Assembly (NCBI RefSeq): GCF_000732925.1
Contig: NZ_CP008953.1
Coordinates: forward strand, 2,418,001-2,482,000
Reading direction: 5' to 3'
DNA length: 64,000 bases
Origin: Amycolatopsis japonica
Lineage (GTDB): Bacteria; Actinomycetota; Actinomycetes; Mycobacteriales; Pseudonocardiaceae
The translations under genes and the position numbers were made by a program. Below are positions 17,890-25,573 of this stretch, in pieces. Position 1 is the first letter of the stretch, and every line of letters begins with the position of its first letter. The notes beneath the pieces were generated by a model. The model saw nothing but the letters and a program-made list of their open reading frames with translations. It was not told where the DNA came from and made no database searches.

Positions 17890-18177
17890 ATGACCGCTAA
17901 CGCGGACCCCGACGATCCACTCCTCGACGCGCTGAACCGAATCGCGGACGACGCGGATGCCGGCCCATCGAAGGTGGATCAAGCCAACCTGCGCCACGCC
18001 CCCCGCTTGCTCGACCTGACACAGCTCACGGTCAAGGTGCACTACAACACCGACCAGGCGACCATCACAGCCAGACTGTCCGACGACCCGGACTCGATCA
18101 CGTCCATCGGCGATACCGCTGCGCAGCACAAGTGCGCAGGTGGCGCCGAATGTGCATCCTGCGAGTGCCCCCGGTGA
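17890..18177 (+). pseudogene. Remnant resembling the C-terminal tail of a serine recombinase
   Basis: A 95-residue open segment from ATG 17890 whose stop lies inside the adjacent tRNA sequence. Its core, around HAPRLLDLTQLTVKVHYNTD and QATITARLSDDP, resembles the C-terminal segment of actinobacterial large serine recombinases (FDLQxxYNKxxxQVTIxATIT type) from memory of that family. No catalytic serine domain or coiled-coil zinc region is present, so this is at best a relic. It abuts the 3' end of the minus-strand tRNA, the classic place for integrative elements. The family call is inference. Confidence 0.35.
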
Positions 18178-18239
18178 GATTCGAACTCACACTGGACGGG
18201 TTTTGAATCCGTTGCCTCTGCCAGTTGGGCTACGGGGGC
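18166..18239 (-). tRNA. tRNA with CAA anticodon (Leu by anticodon; short variable loop)
   Basis: Read on the minus strand. A 7-bp acceptor stem GCCCCCG/CGGGGGC is perfect, the T arm is GTGAG-TTCGAAT-CTCAC, and the D arm contains the GG pair in CAACTGGCAGA. The anticodon loop TTCAAAA places CAA at 34-36 (plus strand 18203-18205), which reads the Leu codon UUG. Two oddities: the variable region is only about five bases whereas bacterial tRNA-Leu normally has a long variable arm, and the anticodon stem has an A-C mismatch at the 31-39 position. The discriminator base is A, and CCA is not encoded. Confidence 0.85.
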
Positions 18240-18412
18240 GGTGCCCGGTGAACTTTACGGGATCACGGGTGCGCACTTTCCGCCGGGCCCGGGAGTGTGA
18301 CGACCGTCTGACGTGGTGAACGCCATCTAGCCGTCTGGATCGTTCCCGGTAGGCTTCAGGTTCGCGGACAGACCGCGAGCCGAACTGCCCGACGACCTTC
18401 AGGAGGACCCCG

Positions 18413-19024
18413 GTGACCGAGCAGGCTGCCGAGGCCAATGGTGCCGTCGCCGCACCCCAGCGGCGGGTGCTCGTGGCCGAAGACGAGGCCCTCATCCGTC
18501 TGGACCTCGTCGAGATGCTCCGCGAAGAGGGCTACGAGGTGGTCGGTGAGGCCGGGGATGGCGAGCAGGCCATCAACCTGGCCACCGAATTGAAGCCCGA
18601 TCTGGTGATCCTCGACGTCAAGATGCCGAAGCTCGACGGTATCGAGGCCGCTTCCAAGATCACCGGCGACCGGATCGCGCCGGTCGTCATCCTGACCGCG
18701 TTCAGCCAGCGCGACCTCGTCGAGCGGGCCAGGGACGCGGGCACGATGGCGTATCTGGTCAAGCCGTTCGCCAAGCGCGACCTGGTGCCCGCCATCGAGC
18801 TGGCCGTGAGCCGGTTCGCCGAGCTGCAGGCGCTCGAATCCGAGGTCGCGGGCCTCACGGACCGGCTCGAGACGCGCAAGGTCATCGACCGCGCCAAGGG
18901 TCTGTTGATGAGCCGTCAGGGGCTTACCGAGCCGGACGCGTTCCGGTGGATACAGCGCACCGCGATGGACCGCCGGACCACGATGAAGGCGGTCGCCGAG
19001 GCCGTCGTCGAGAGCATCGGCTGA
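18413..19024 (+). CDS. pdtaR: ANTAR-domain response regulator (PdtaR type)
   Basis: 203 residues from GTG 18413 with AGGAGGA at 18401-18407. An N-terminal receiver domain (VLVAEDEALIRLDLVEML; phosphoacceptor Asp68 in ILDVKMP; conserved TAF and Lys in LVKPF) is followed by an ANTAR RNA-binding domain (about 140-198, with TRKVIDRAKGLLMSRQGL and the conserved helical end). ANTAR regulators bind paired hairpins in nascent RNA and prevent termination; the mycobacterial homologue PdtaR pairs with the kinase PdtaS. A tRNA lies immediately upstream on the opposite strand. Confidence 0.9.
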   Translation: MTEQAAEANGAVAAPQRRVLVAEDEALIRLDLVEMLREEGYEVVGEAGDGEQAINLATELKPDLVILDVKMPKLDGIEAASKITGDRIAPVVILTAFSQRDLVERARDAGTMAYLVKPFAKRDLVPAIELAVSRFAELQALESEVAGLTDRLETRKVIDRAKGLLMSRQGLTEPDAFRWIQRTAMDRRTTMKAVAEAVVESIG

Positions 19025-19057
19025 CGAACCCGCGAAAAGGGCCACTCCCGCTTCGAC

Positions 19058-19693
19058 TCAGGGCGGCGTCGGGAGGTCCAGTGCGCGGGCCAGGGCCGCG
19101 ACGGTCGCGACGGCATGCCGGTGCAGGTTCTTCTCGGCCCAAGCGGCCGCCAGCGCGAGGAAGCCGGCGAGGTCGTGCTCGGCTCCCGCAAGGAGCTGCC
19201 GGAGATCGGCGGCAGGCAACTCGATCACCGGGCAGGCGCTTTGTTCGGCGTCGACGGTCAGCCGTACGACATCACCGTGACGTTCGGCGAGGGGATCGGG
19301 ATCGTGTCCGAAGCCGACCTGGCCATCGCCCTCGATGACCTGGTGCCACTCGCGCCAGTCCTCCAGACCGTTGCAACAGCCCGGCATGAACACCACGCCG
19401 GTGGAGCTGTCTGTCACGCGAAACCCGCCGGCCGCGAAAAGGGTGTCAAGCATGAGCAGGCCGTGCAGGAACGACCCCAGCGGGTCGGCGGGGCGGACGC
19501 CGTCCGCTGGGTCGAGGTCGTTGCAGGCGACGATGTTCATCACCGCTGTACCAACTTCAAGAGGCGTGAGTTCGCCGTTGAGCGGCATATACCCGAACGA
19601 TTCGGTCTCGGCGACAGGCCAAAGGGCGAAGCCGTTGGTCGCGCGGACCTCCAGAACGGGCTGCATGGTGATCACCCAGGGAGTATCGCGCAT
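19058..19693 (-). CDS. Hypothetical protein, 211 residues
   Basis: Start taken at ATG 19693 (MRDTPWVITMQPVLEVRAT); ATG nine codons later is equally possible and neither has a good ribosome-binding site. The protein looks globular and cytoplasmic, with SSTGVVFMPGCCNGLEDWRE near 107-126 and a helical C-terminal third (LLAGAEHDLAGFLALAAAWA). The adjacent cysteines are notable. Homologues exist in my memory only as uncharacterised actinobacterial proteins; no function is assigned. It converges with pdtaR. Confidence 0.6.
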   Translation of the reverse strand: MRDTPWVITMQPVLEVRATNGFALWPVAETESFGYMPLNGELTPLEVGTAVMNIVACNDLDPADGVRPADPLGSFLHGLLMLDTLFAAGGFRVTDSSTGVVFMPGCCNGLEDWREWHQVIEGDGQVGFGHDPDPLAERHGDVVRLTVDAEQSACPVIELPAADLRQLLAGAEHDLAGFLALAAAWAEKNLHRHAVATVAALARALDLPTPP

Positions 19694-19704
19694 GTTCGGC
19701 CGGG

Positions 19705-20103
19705 CTACGCGTCGTCGTCCGGCCGGTCTTCGAGAATCCGATCGTCCTGGTGCGCGCCGTAGAACCGGGTCTGACGCGTCATGATCTCGCGCATCGTGGT
19801 CTCCCTCGGGACGCCGTAGACGACTTCCGGGAATTCCAAGGTGCGTTGTTGTTCCCAGAGTTCGTCGTGCCGGTCCGGCGAGAACAGCGACGCGCCGGTC
19901 GCCACGAACACCTCGTCCTCGATGGTGGCACCGTTGATATGCGAGTGTGGACCGAACAGCACCGCGGACGGGGTGGGAACCCCGACACCTCCCGTCGAGG
20001 CGTGAGTTCCCCGGACCTGGCCCGGCTCGAACGGGCTGCCACCCCCACCATGCGACGGGCAGGACGCACCCTTACCGGGTAGATGCGCCTTGGGCAGGCT
20101 CAT
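19705..20103 (-). pseudogene. Internally deleted hexapeptide-repeat (gamma-carbonic-anhydrase-like) gene
   Basis: 132 residues from ATG 20103. SAVLFGPHSHINGATIEDEV then FVATGASLF matches left-handed beta-helix proteins of the gamma-carbonic-anhydrase family, and SPDRHDELWEQQRTLEFPEV matches the family's C-terminal helix region, normally preceded by a VGDPA-type stretch. In intact relatives I recall, some 40 residues separate these two parts; here they are fused directly (about 70-73). The first 45 residues are glycine/histidine-rich and not family-like. It is probably a non-functional remnant with an in-frame deletion and a replaced N-terminus. Confidence 0.55.
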
Positions 20104-20270
20104 CGTGATGGTAGGCCGGAGCCACCTGCCGCAGCGACGGATTTTCCTGTGAGCCGAGGGAATCCTCCGCTGCGGTGCGTTCCGCTCGCGAGGCGGATCG
20201 GCTATTCTCCGGGGTAGGAGCGCCGGGAAGACTGGTCGGCACATTTTTCGTCGACCGCAAGGAAGTTCCC

Positions 20271-21032
20271 ATGGCCGCTCAACCTTCACTGCCGATGCTC
20301 CTGGACCGGCGACGGATGTCCTACCTGGCGACCATGGGTGGGGCCGTGCTTTCCTTTGCCGCCGGCGTCATGTTTCACGTCGTGGTCATGGCGGTCGCGC
20401 TCCTCGCGGCCGGGATCGCGTTCGTCATCGCTCTCCGGTACGGCCGCAAAGTCCGCAGGTTCCCGGTCGAAACCTGGCTTCCCACGGAAACGGGCGTTGC
20501 GCAGGAGCCCGGGCTTGAGGTGCAGCCGCAGCGCTTTCGCGTCATGAGCCTCCTCGCCATCCCGCTGTCCGGCTTCTGTGTCGTGACGTTCGGTCTCGTG
20601 GTTTGGCTTTCGATGGCGACCCGTTCGCCGGCACCAGCGATCATCCTCGGCATCCCGCTCGCCTTCGGGAGCGTGGGCGGTTCGACCGCCTTGGTCGGCT
20701 GGAACAGACGAGCCAGATCGGTGCGGAAAACCGGCTGGCACAAAGTGAAAGTCGTCGACATCGAAGTCTTCGAAGGACGTGCGGCGCCACTGCCGGTGAT
20801 CTCGATCGGCTTCGAAGACGGCAGCACGATCCGCCTCCGTACCATCATGTCGACCTACGGCGCCGCGTATCAGGCGGGCCGCCGCGACGTCGAGGCGTGG
20901 GTCGGCGGCGAAGACACCGCCATGGTGGTCTTGTTCGAACACGGCCGCTTCCGGAAAGGCCTCTATCCGGTACCGGTGAAGGCCATCGGTCCGCGTACAA
21001 CGTCGCAGAGTTCGGCGCCCGTCTTCACGTGA
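20271..21032 (+). CDS. Membrane protein, 253 residues, unknown function
   Basis: ATG 20271 follows AAGGAA at 20259-20264. Four hydrophobic segments: two near the N-terminus forming a hairpin (ATMGGAVLSFAAGVMF; VVMAVALLAAGIAFVIALRY) and two more around 105-155 (LLAIPLSGFCVVTFGLVVWL; IILGIPLAFGSVGGSTALVG). The C-terminal 90 residues are a soluble beta-rich part (HKVKVVDIEVFEGRAAPLPV, ISIGFEDGSTIRLRT), resembling a small DUF3592-like extracytoplasmic domain. No partner is obvious; it converges with the ECF sigma operon. Confidence 0.65.
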   Translation: MAAQPSLPMLLDRRRMSYLATMGGAVLSFAAGVMFHVVVMAVALLAAGIAFVIALRYGRKVRRFPVETWLPTETGVAQEPGLEVQPQRFRVMSLLAIPLSGFCVVTFGLVVWLSMATRSPAPAIILGIPLAFGSVGGSTALVGWNRRARSVRKTGWHKVKVVDIEVFEGRAAPLPVISIGFEDGSTIRLRTIMSTYGAAYQAGRRDVEAWVGGEDTAMVVLFEHGRFRKGLYPVPVKAIGPRTTSQSSAPVFT

Positions 21033-21065
21033 ACGAACCACTCCGGGTGGCAGAGCGGGCGTCGA

Positions 21066-22250
21066 TCATCGGGGCGGCGGCGGGGTCGGGGACGGTCCCA
21101 GCGGTGGAACGGGGGCGCGTTTCGGAGCTGGTGTGGTGGACGGGACGGAGGGGACGGTGGGCAGGGGCACAGGAGCCGGGGCGGGTGATGCGGGAGCCGG
21201 CAGGGCGGGCGCGGAGACGGTGGCCGGAGTGAGTACGGGCAGGGGCGGTTCGGCCGGTTGGCCGGCCGCGCTGAGTGCCACGACGACGGCGATCCCCACC
21301 ACCGTGGCGGATCCGGCGGCGGTTCGGAACTGGCGGGAAAACCCGGCCGGGTCCGCCATGCTCGCGGCCGAACCGGCGGTGCCGGCCGCCGCTGTGGCGC
21401 CGGCGGCGGTGGCGGCCGTAGCCGCCTTGGCGCTCGCCGTCGCGAGGTATCCGAGTGCCGCGCCGCCCAGGACGATCGGTGCGATGATCCCGCGCAGCCC
21501 CGTGTTGACGTCGCTGAGTTCGGCCGCGAGAGTGCGGCACGCTTCGCATTCGTCGAGATGATGTTCGACCTGAACGCGGGCTTTCTTGGCCAGCCCGTCA
21601 CGGGCCCAGGCACCGAGCAAACCGGCCGTGGTCTGGCATGCGGGAGCCAGGTTCTCCTGCAAATGGACCTCGAGAAAAGCCTGGCGCAGCCCTTCGCGCG
21701 CCCGGTAGGCCATCGCCGAGACGCCGTTCGGGGTGAGTCCCAGCAGGGGGGCGACCTCGGCGGGAGTCTGTCCCTCGATCTCGATGTGCCACAGCACGTC
21801 CTGCCATCGCTCCGGCAGGCGGGCGAACGCCCGTGCGGCGAGTGTGCGTTCGAGTCCGGCGACGGCGGCGTCGGCGAGGGGGACCGCGAGCGTGTCGACG
21901 GCGACGGATTCCATGTCTTCGGTAGGCGTGACCCGCCGATTCCGGCGTGTGTGGTCGTAGGCGGTGTGACGCAGAGCAGTCAGCAGATAGGCCCGGAAGG
22001 CGGCATCCGGGCCCTTGCCCTGCCGGAGGGTGTCCAGCACCTTCGCGAAGGCGTCGGAGACGAGGTCTTCGGCCTCGGAATCGGACCGCGCGAGCTGGCG
22101 GGCGAGGTTGCTCGCCGCGCCGGAATGCCGCTCGTACAGTTGCCCGTAGTCTTCGATTCGCCCGGCGCGGACCGCTTTGATGAGTTCGGTGTCGCTGCGC
22201 ACGGCGTCCTCCGTCGACATGCGATGCCGACGTCCGTGCGGGCCGGTCAT
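21066..22250 (-). CDS. ECF sigma factor fused to anti-sigma-like zinc motif, membrane helices and Pro-rich tail
   Basis: 394 residues from ATG 22250 (GGAG seven bases upstream; ATG 22220 also possible). Sigma region 2 includes SEAEDLVSDAFAKVL and HTAYDHTRRNRR; region 4 includes LPERWQDVLWHIEIEGQTPA and VAPLLGLTPNGVSAMAYRA. After it comes a cysteine-histidine motif H231-x3-C235-x2-C238 (HHLDECEACRTLA), the signature of zinc anti-sigma domains, then hydrophobic segments (about 254-272 and 312-333) and a 60-residue Pro/Ala/Val tail. Sigma and its restraint therefore appear to be in one membrane-bound chain, as in the ECF52/53-like groups. It is coupled to the upstream small membrane gene. Confidence 0.85.
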   Translation of the reverse strand: MTGPHGRRHRMSTEDAVRSDTELIKAVRAGRIEDYGQLYERHSGAASNLARQLARSDSEAEDLVSDAFAKVLDTLRQGKGPDAAFRAYLLTALRHTAYDHTRRNRRVTPTEDMESVAVDTLAVPLADAAVAGLERTLAARAFARLPERWQDVLWHIEIEGQTPAEVAPLLGLTPNGVSAMAYRAREGLRQAFLEVHLQENLAPACQTTAGLLGAWARDGLAKKARVQVEHHLDECEACRTLAAELSDVNTGLRGIIAPIVLGGAALGYLATASAKAATAATAAGATAAAGTAGSAASMADPAGFSRQFRTAAGSATVVGIAVVVALSAAGQPAEPPLPVLTPATVSAPALPAPASPAPAPVPLPTVPSVPSTTPAPKRAPVPPLGPSPTPPPPR

Positions 22251-22537
22251 GACGGACTCCGGTCGAGACTTCCCCGATCGGATGCGGCACGACGGCGGCG
22301 CACCGCCCGGACGCCCACCACTGCCATCCCGATCCAGGGCGCGATGCCCGCGACGATCCGCAGCGGCGAGGCCGACTTCGGCACCTGGCCGAACAGCACG
22401 ACGCAGGCCGCGGTCAGCACGGCGACGAGGCACAGGCCGATGAGCGCCAAGCACCGGATGAGGCGGATGAGCCGGGCCACGCCGTCGTCGGTACTGGCGT
22501 CGGCGCCGAAGATCCGCGCGAACACGCTGTCCGCCAT
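22247..22537 (-). CDS. Small membrane protein coupled to the ECF sigma gene
   Basis: 96 residues from ATG 22537 (GGAGGAACTGCC upstream). Two hydrophobic segments (LALIGLCLVAVLTAACVVLF and LRIVAGIAPWIGMAVVGVRA) separated by a short loop, and an Arg-rich cytoplasmic tail. Its stop overlaps the sigma start by four bases (ATGA, 22247-22250), so the two are co-translated. It may act with the membrane-bound sigma factor, but that is inference. Confidence 0.65.
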   Translation of the reverse strand: MADSVFARIFGADASTDDGVARLIRLIRCLALIGLCLVAVLTAACVVLFGQVPKSASPLRIVAGIAPWIGMAVVGVRAVRRRRAASDRGSLDRSPS

Positions 22538-22632
22538 CGGCAGTTCCTCCCAAGCACTGCGGAGCCCGAGTCGGCTCCGCTCACCCGAAGAGAGGACTGA
22601 CCGCCGGAAAAGCGTCATGGTTTATTGACACG

Positions 22633-23319
22633 ATGAACCCGGCGCCGACGTGGCCGTGGCCGTCACCGGCCCTGCCGATGTGGGAGGTCGGCGGCAGCTG
22701 GCCGAAGCTGAGGGCGACCGTGACGTGGATGTGGGCGTCGTCGGCCGAGCCCGCCGGCGCGCGGGTACTCGAGACGTTGTTCCACCTCGATGTCCTGAGC
22801 GACGCGTTCCACCTGCACCGGTGTGAACAGGTTGCCGAAGAGCGTTCGCTGGGGCGCAGCTGGGGAGAGATCACCGAGAGCCTGAACCGGCTCAACTCCA
22901 GCGACCTCTGGCCCCGGCTCTCCCGTCAGGCCACCCACCAGTTCTTCCACCACACTCCGCGGCGCCTTCGGCCGGACGCGGTGTCGGTACTTTCCGGGCC
23001 CTTGCGCGAACAGCTGATCTCCACGTGCGGCTCGTTGTGCATTCCCGGGGCCAGGCAGATCCTGTCGGAGGAGAAGACGATCCTGGTCTCCGAAGCCCGG
23101 GTCCGAGGCTGCACCTGGGAGCAGATCGGAGAGGCGCTCGCGTGCACCAGGCAATGCGCTCAGCGGACCTACCGTGATCGACGGCCCGACCCGTTCCTGC
23201 TCCGCGCCGACGTCGACACCATCGTCGAGCGCGCGCTGGTCCTTCATCGAGCGGGCTCCGGATTCTCCGGAGAGCCTTCCCGGGCATTGGCGCATTTCGC
23301 GAAGCACTTGCTCGAGTAG
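22633..23319 (+). CDS. Hypothetical DNA-binding protein with helix-turn-helix-like segments
   Basis: 228 residues from ATG 22633. Two short segments look like recognition helices: RSWGEITESLNRL at about 75-87 and CTWEQIGEALACTRQCAQRTY at about 160-180, the latter close to the TWEQIGxALGxSRQ pattern common in actinobacterial HTH proteins. The N-terminus is Trp/Pro-rich and may be misassigned; there is no ribosome-binding site, so translation may be leaderless or start further in. It is divergent from the ECF sigma operon across a 95-base gap, suggesting shared control. Confidence 0.6.
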   Translation: MNPAPTWPWPSPALPMWEVGGSWPKLRATVTWMWASSAEPAGARVLETLFHLDVLSDAFHLHRCEQVAEERSLGRSWGEITESLNRLNSSDLWPRLSRQATHQFFHHTPRRLRPDAVSVLSGPLREQLISTCGSLCIPGARQILSEEKTILVSEARVRGCTWEQIGEALACTRQCAQRTYRDRRPDPFLLRADVDTIVERALVLHRAGSGFSGEPSRALAHFAKHLLE

Positions 23320-23341
23320 CCCGACGGCCGGTTCTCCTCGG

Positions 23342-23743
23342 TCAGCCGAACCGGACTTCGGGGATCGCCGCCATCAGCCGTTCCCACTCGGGATATTCGG
23401 CGAGTTTGCCTTGGTAGACGGCGGTGATCTTCGCGGCCAGCTCCGGATCGGGGTCGTCGGAAACGGCGAGCCCGACGTGCAGTTTGGCGTAGTGCGGGAG
23501 GATCTCCGGGTCTCCGGCCAGATGGACGGGGTCGTACATGTAGCGCTCGAACGCGCCGAGGTCGGCCAGGCCGAAGGAATAGCCGTGGGTGTAGCCCTCG
23601 GCCGGATCGCCGAGAAGCCTGCCGACCGTCGAGAACGCCACCGACTCCACCGCCGCGGTCCGGCGGATCAACGCCAAGGCGCGGGTCTTCTGTTCCTCTG
23701 TGCTGTCTTCGCGGAACGCGAAGCGCATGAACTGGACGATCAA
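23342..23743 (-). CDS. Dabb (stress-responsive alpha/beta-barrel) protein
   Basis: 133 residues, ATG 23743. The N-terminal strand MIVQFMRFAFREDSTEEQ, the central YTHGYSFGLADLGAFERYM and the ending HYAKLHVGLAV are typical of Dabb ferredoxin-like barrels, which form dimers and often act as small hydrolases, cyclases or stress proteins. It is shorter in its usual core and has a C-terminal extension of about 35 residues (YQGKLAEYPEWERLMAAIPE). It is divergent from a TetR gene, and two operator-like repeats lie just upstream of it. Confidence 0.75.
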   Translation of the reverse strand: MIVQFMRFAFREDSTEEQKTRALALIRRTAAVESVAFSTVGRLLGDPAEGYTHGYSFGLADLGAFERYMYDPVHLAGDPEILPHYAKLHVGLAVSDDPDPELAAKITAVYQGKLAEYPEWERLMAAIPEVRFG

Positions 23744-23760
23744 GACTGCCTCCCGTAGAT

Positions 23761-23798
23761 TGAACCAGTGAGTTCAAAGTAGTGAACTGATGGGTTCA
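23761..23798. promoter_or_regulatory. Two tandem copies of TGAAC-N6-GTTCA, candidate TetR operators
   Basis: Copy 1 at 23761-23776 (TGAACCAGTGAGTTCA) and copy 2 at 23783-23798 (TGAACTGATGGGTTCA) each have 5-bp inverted arms around six bases; their starts are 22 bases apart, two helical turns. They lie between the divergent Dabb gene (start 23743) and TetR gene (start 23843). Binding by that TetR protein is inferred from position and symmetry. Confidence 0.65.
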
Positions 23799-23842
23799 TG
23801 CGCAATGCCGGACGCCGAAAGTCCGGTGGATAGGATCGTGTC

Positions 23843-24454
23843 GTGACGAAGACGAGGGCCGACAAGCGTCAAGCGATCTTGGACGCGGCCTTCACGGTCT
23901 TCGCGCGCCACGGGTACGCCCGGGCATCCGTCCAGGAGATCGCGGACGAGGCGAAGGCCGCGAAACCCACTGTCTACAACCATTTCGGCGACAAGGAAGC
24001 GTTGTTCCGCGGTGCCATGGCGGCAACGGCCGACAGCGTCGCCGCCGACACGCTCGACGCCATCGAGCCGCTCCGCGACGCGGGGGCCGACGTTCGCGCG
24101 ACACTGCGGACCGCGGCTTCCCGGCTGCTGCGCATCTGCTCCGGCGAGCGTTCGCACGCGCTCCGGTCGCTGGCATACGCCGAGCTCGCCGCGTTCCCCG
24201 AGCTGGCGGTCACCATGCAGGAGCGCACGTCGGTGCACCTGACGGAGGCCTTGGCCGACCGGTTCGCCCGCCTCGCCCTTTCCGGCGCTCTTCGCTCCTG
24301 CGACCCGGCCAGGGCCGCCGAGCAGTTCCTCGCTCTGCTGATCGGGCCGCTGGAGTCCCGTTCGCGGCTGGGCGCTCGCGCTCTCCCGGCGGCTGAACTC
24401 GACGGTATAGCAGAGTCGGCCGTCGATACCTTCGTGCGCGCGTACGGTCCGTAG
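23843..24454 (+). CDS. TetR/AcrR-family transcriptional regulator
   Basis: 203 residues from GTG 23843. Helix-turn-helix at 8-55: RQAILDAAFTVFARHGYARA, SVQEIADEAKAAKPTVYNHF then GDKEALFRGAM. The C-terminal domain resembles the TetR_C_7/AefR-type all-helical ligand domain (ARAAEQFLALLIGPLESR). Two TGAAC-N6-GTTCA repeats upstream are its likely binding sites, so it probably represses both itself and the divergent Dabb protein gene. Confidence 0.9.
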   Translation: MTKTRADKRQAILDAAFTVFARHGYARASVQEIADEAKAAKPTVYNHFGDKEALFRGAMAATADSVAADTLDAIEPLRDAGADVRATLRTAASRLLRICSGERSHALRSLAYAELAAFPELAVTMQERTSVHLTEALADRFARLALSGALRSCDPARAAEQFLALLIGPLESRSRLGARALPAAELDGIAESAVDTFVRAYGP

Positions 24455-24466
24455 CGCCGGGGAGTT

Positions 24467-25450
24467 TCAGGTGCGGTCCGGGGCGAATCTGCCGTCCTCC
24501 CGGTAAAGCCAGTACCGGCGCAGCATGCGCAACACCACGGAGACCTGCAGCGCGGTGATCCCGGGCAAGGGCGCGAGATCCCTGGTGAGGAAGTCGGCCA
24601 TCTCGTCCTCGTTGCGGAACACGCCCTGGTGGATGACCGAAGCGGTGCCGGCGACGATCGACACGTACCGCGCCGACGGATGCCGCGCCAGTTCTCCGGC
24701 CACGGCCTGGATGGCGCCCGGCGTGATGGTCAGCGCGATGACCGCCTCCAGTTCGTAGCCGAGCTGCGCGGGTTCCACCTCGACGCGGGGCCGGACGACG
24801 CCGCGCCGCAACGTCGACTGGATCAGCCGGTAGGCGGTGGACTGGCTGAGGCCGAGGCTCCGCCCGGCTTCGGCCGCGGTGATCCGGCCGTTCCCGGCCA
24901 GCAGCCCGATGAGCCGCCGCTCGTCCGGGCCCACGTCGTCGGCGTCGAACCCGTCCGGGACGACCTGTTCGCGGGACAAGATCTTCTGCTGGTCTTCGCT
25001 CAGCCGGTGCAGACGCCAGGAGTCGGCCCTCGTCAGTGCCCGCAGCACCAGCTCCGAATGGGTTCCCGCCACGCCCGGCACACCGGGGATGCGCTCGGCG
25101 AGCAGTTCGCGCGCCTCGGCCCGGTCCGGAACGTGCACGGCCAGGTAGACGTCCGACCGGCCCGCCGTCTCCGCCGCCAGCTGGACCTCGGGAAACCGGG
25201 CGAGCGCCTTCGCCGCCGAACCGGACGCACCGGGTTCGGTCGTGACCCAGACGTGGCGTGGGTTCCCGCGAGCCCTCGCCGTCCACTCGACCTGGCCGAT
25301 CACCCGGAGGATCCGCTGTTCCTCGAGTCGGACCAGCCGCCGTCCCACTGTGCTGGCGGAGACGTCGAGCGCCTCGGCGAGCGTGGCGACCGAGGCGCGC
25401 GGGGCGATCTGCAGTGCCGCGATCAGGTCGAGGTCGGGTTCGGTCAGCAC
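24467..25450 (-). CDS. Double-domain Lrp/AsnC-family regulator
   Basis: 327 residues from GTG 25450, twice the usual length. Two AsnC-type helix-turn-helices are visible: ATLAEALDVSASTVGRRLVR near the N-terminus and ITAAEAGRSLGLSQSTAYRL near 190. Each is followed by an effector-binding half (SDVYLAVHVPDRAEAREL; PSARYVSIVAGTASVIHQGV). It is therefore a tandem duplication of the whole Lrp unit in one chain. It is divergent from the AbgT/M20 pair across a 31-bp inverted-repeat site, so those genes are its likely targets, with an amino-acid-like ligand. Confidence 0.87.
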   Translation of the reverse strand: MLTEPDLDLIAALQIAPRASVATLAEALDVSASTVGRRLVRLEEQRILRVIGQVEWTARARGNPRHVWVTTEPGASGSAAKALARFPEVQLAAETAGRSDVYLAVHVPDRAEARELLAERIPGVPGVAGTHSELVLRALTRADSWRLHRLSEDQQKILSREQVVPDGFDADDVGPDERRLIGLLAGNGRITAAEAGRSLGLSQSTAYRLIQSTLRRGVVRPRVEVEPAQLGYELEAVIALTITPGAIQAVAGELARHPSARYVSIVAGTASVIHQGVFRNEDEMADFLTRDLAPLPGITALQVSVVLRMLRRYWLYREDGRFAPDRT

Positions 25451-25461
25451 GTAGTGAATGT

Positions 25462-25492
25462 ATCAGTCACTCAAGTGTCGTACGTGACTGAT
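25462..25492. promoter_or_regulatory. Inverted repeat between the Lrp gene and AbgT gene
   Basis: ATCAGTCAC (25462-25470) and GTGACTGAT (25484-25492) are exact reverse complements around 13 bases. The site begins 12 bases from the Lrp start and lies 82 bases before the AbgT start. The symmetry is seen; binding by the Lrp protein is inferred. Confidence 0.6.
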
Positions 25493-25573
25493 CCGTGCAG
25501 AATTTTATTCAAGGTTGCACTATTCGTTCGCTTGAGTTTGTAATGGGCCTCCGATCAGGAAGGAGCCGCGCCG

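Noticed and set aside
17400..18240. Direct repeat of the tRNA 3' end (attachment site) to mark element ends
   Set aside because: No second copy of the last 20 bases of the tRNA was noticed by eye; a computed search would be needed.
24210..25286. 358-codon minus-strand open frame overlapping the TetR and Lrp genes
   Set aside because: It is antisense to a clear TetR gene and in a different frame from the clear Lrp gene, and its translation is arginine/glycine-rich without motifs.
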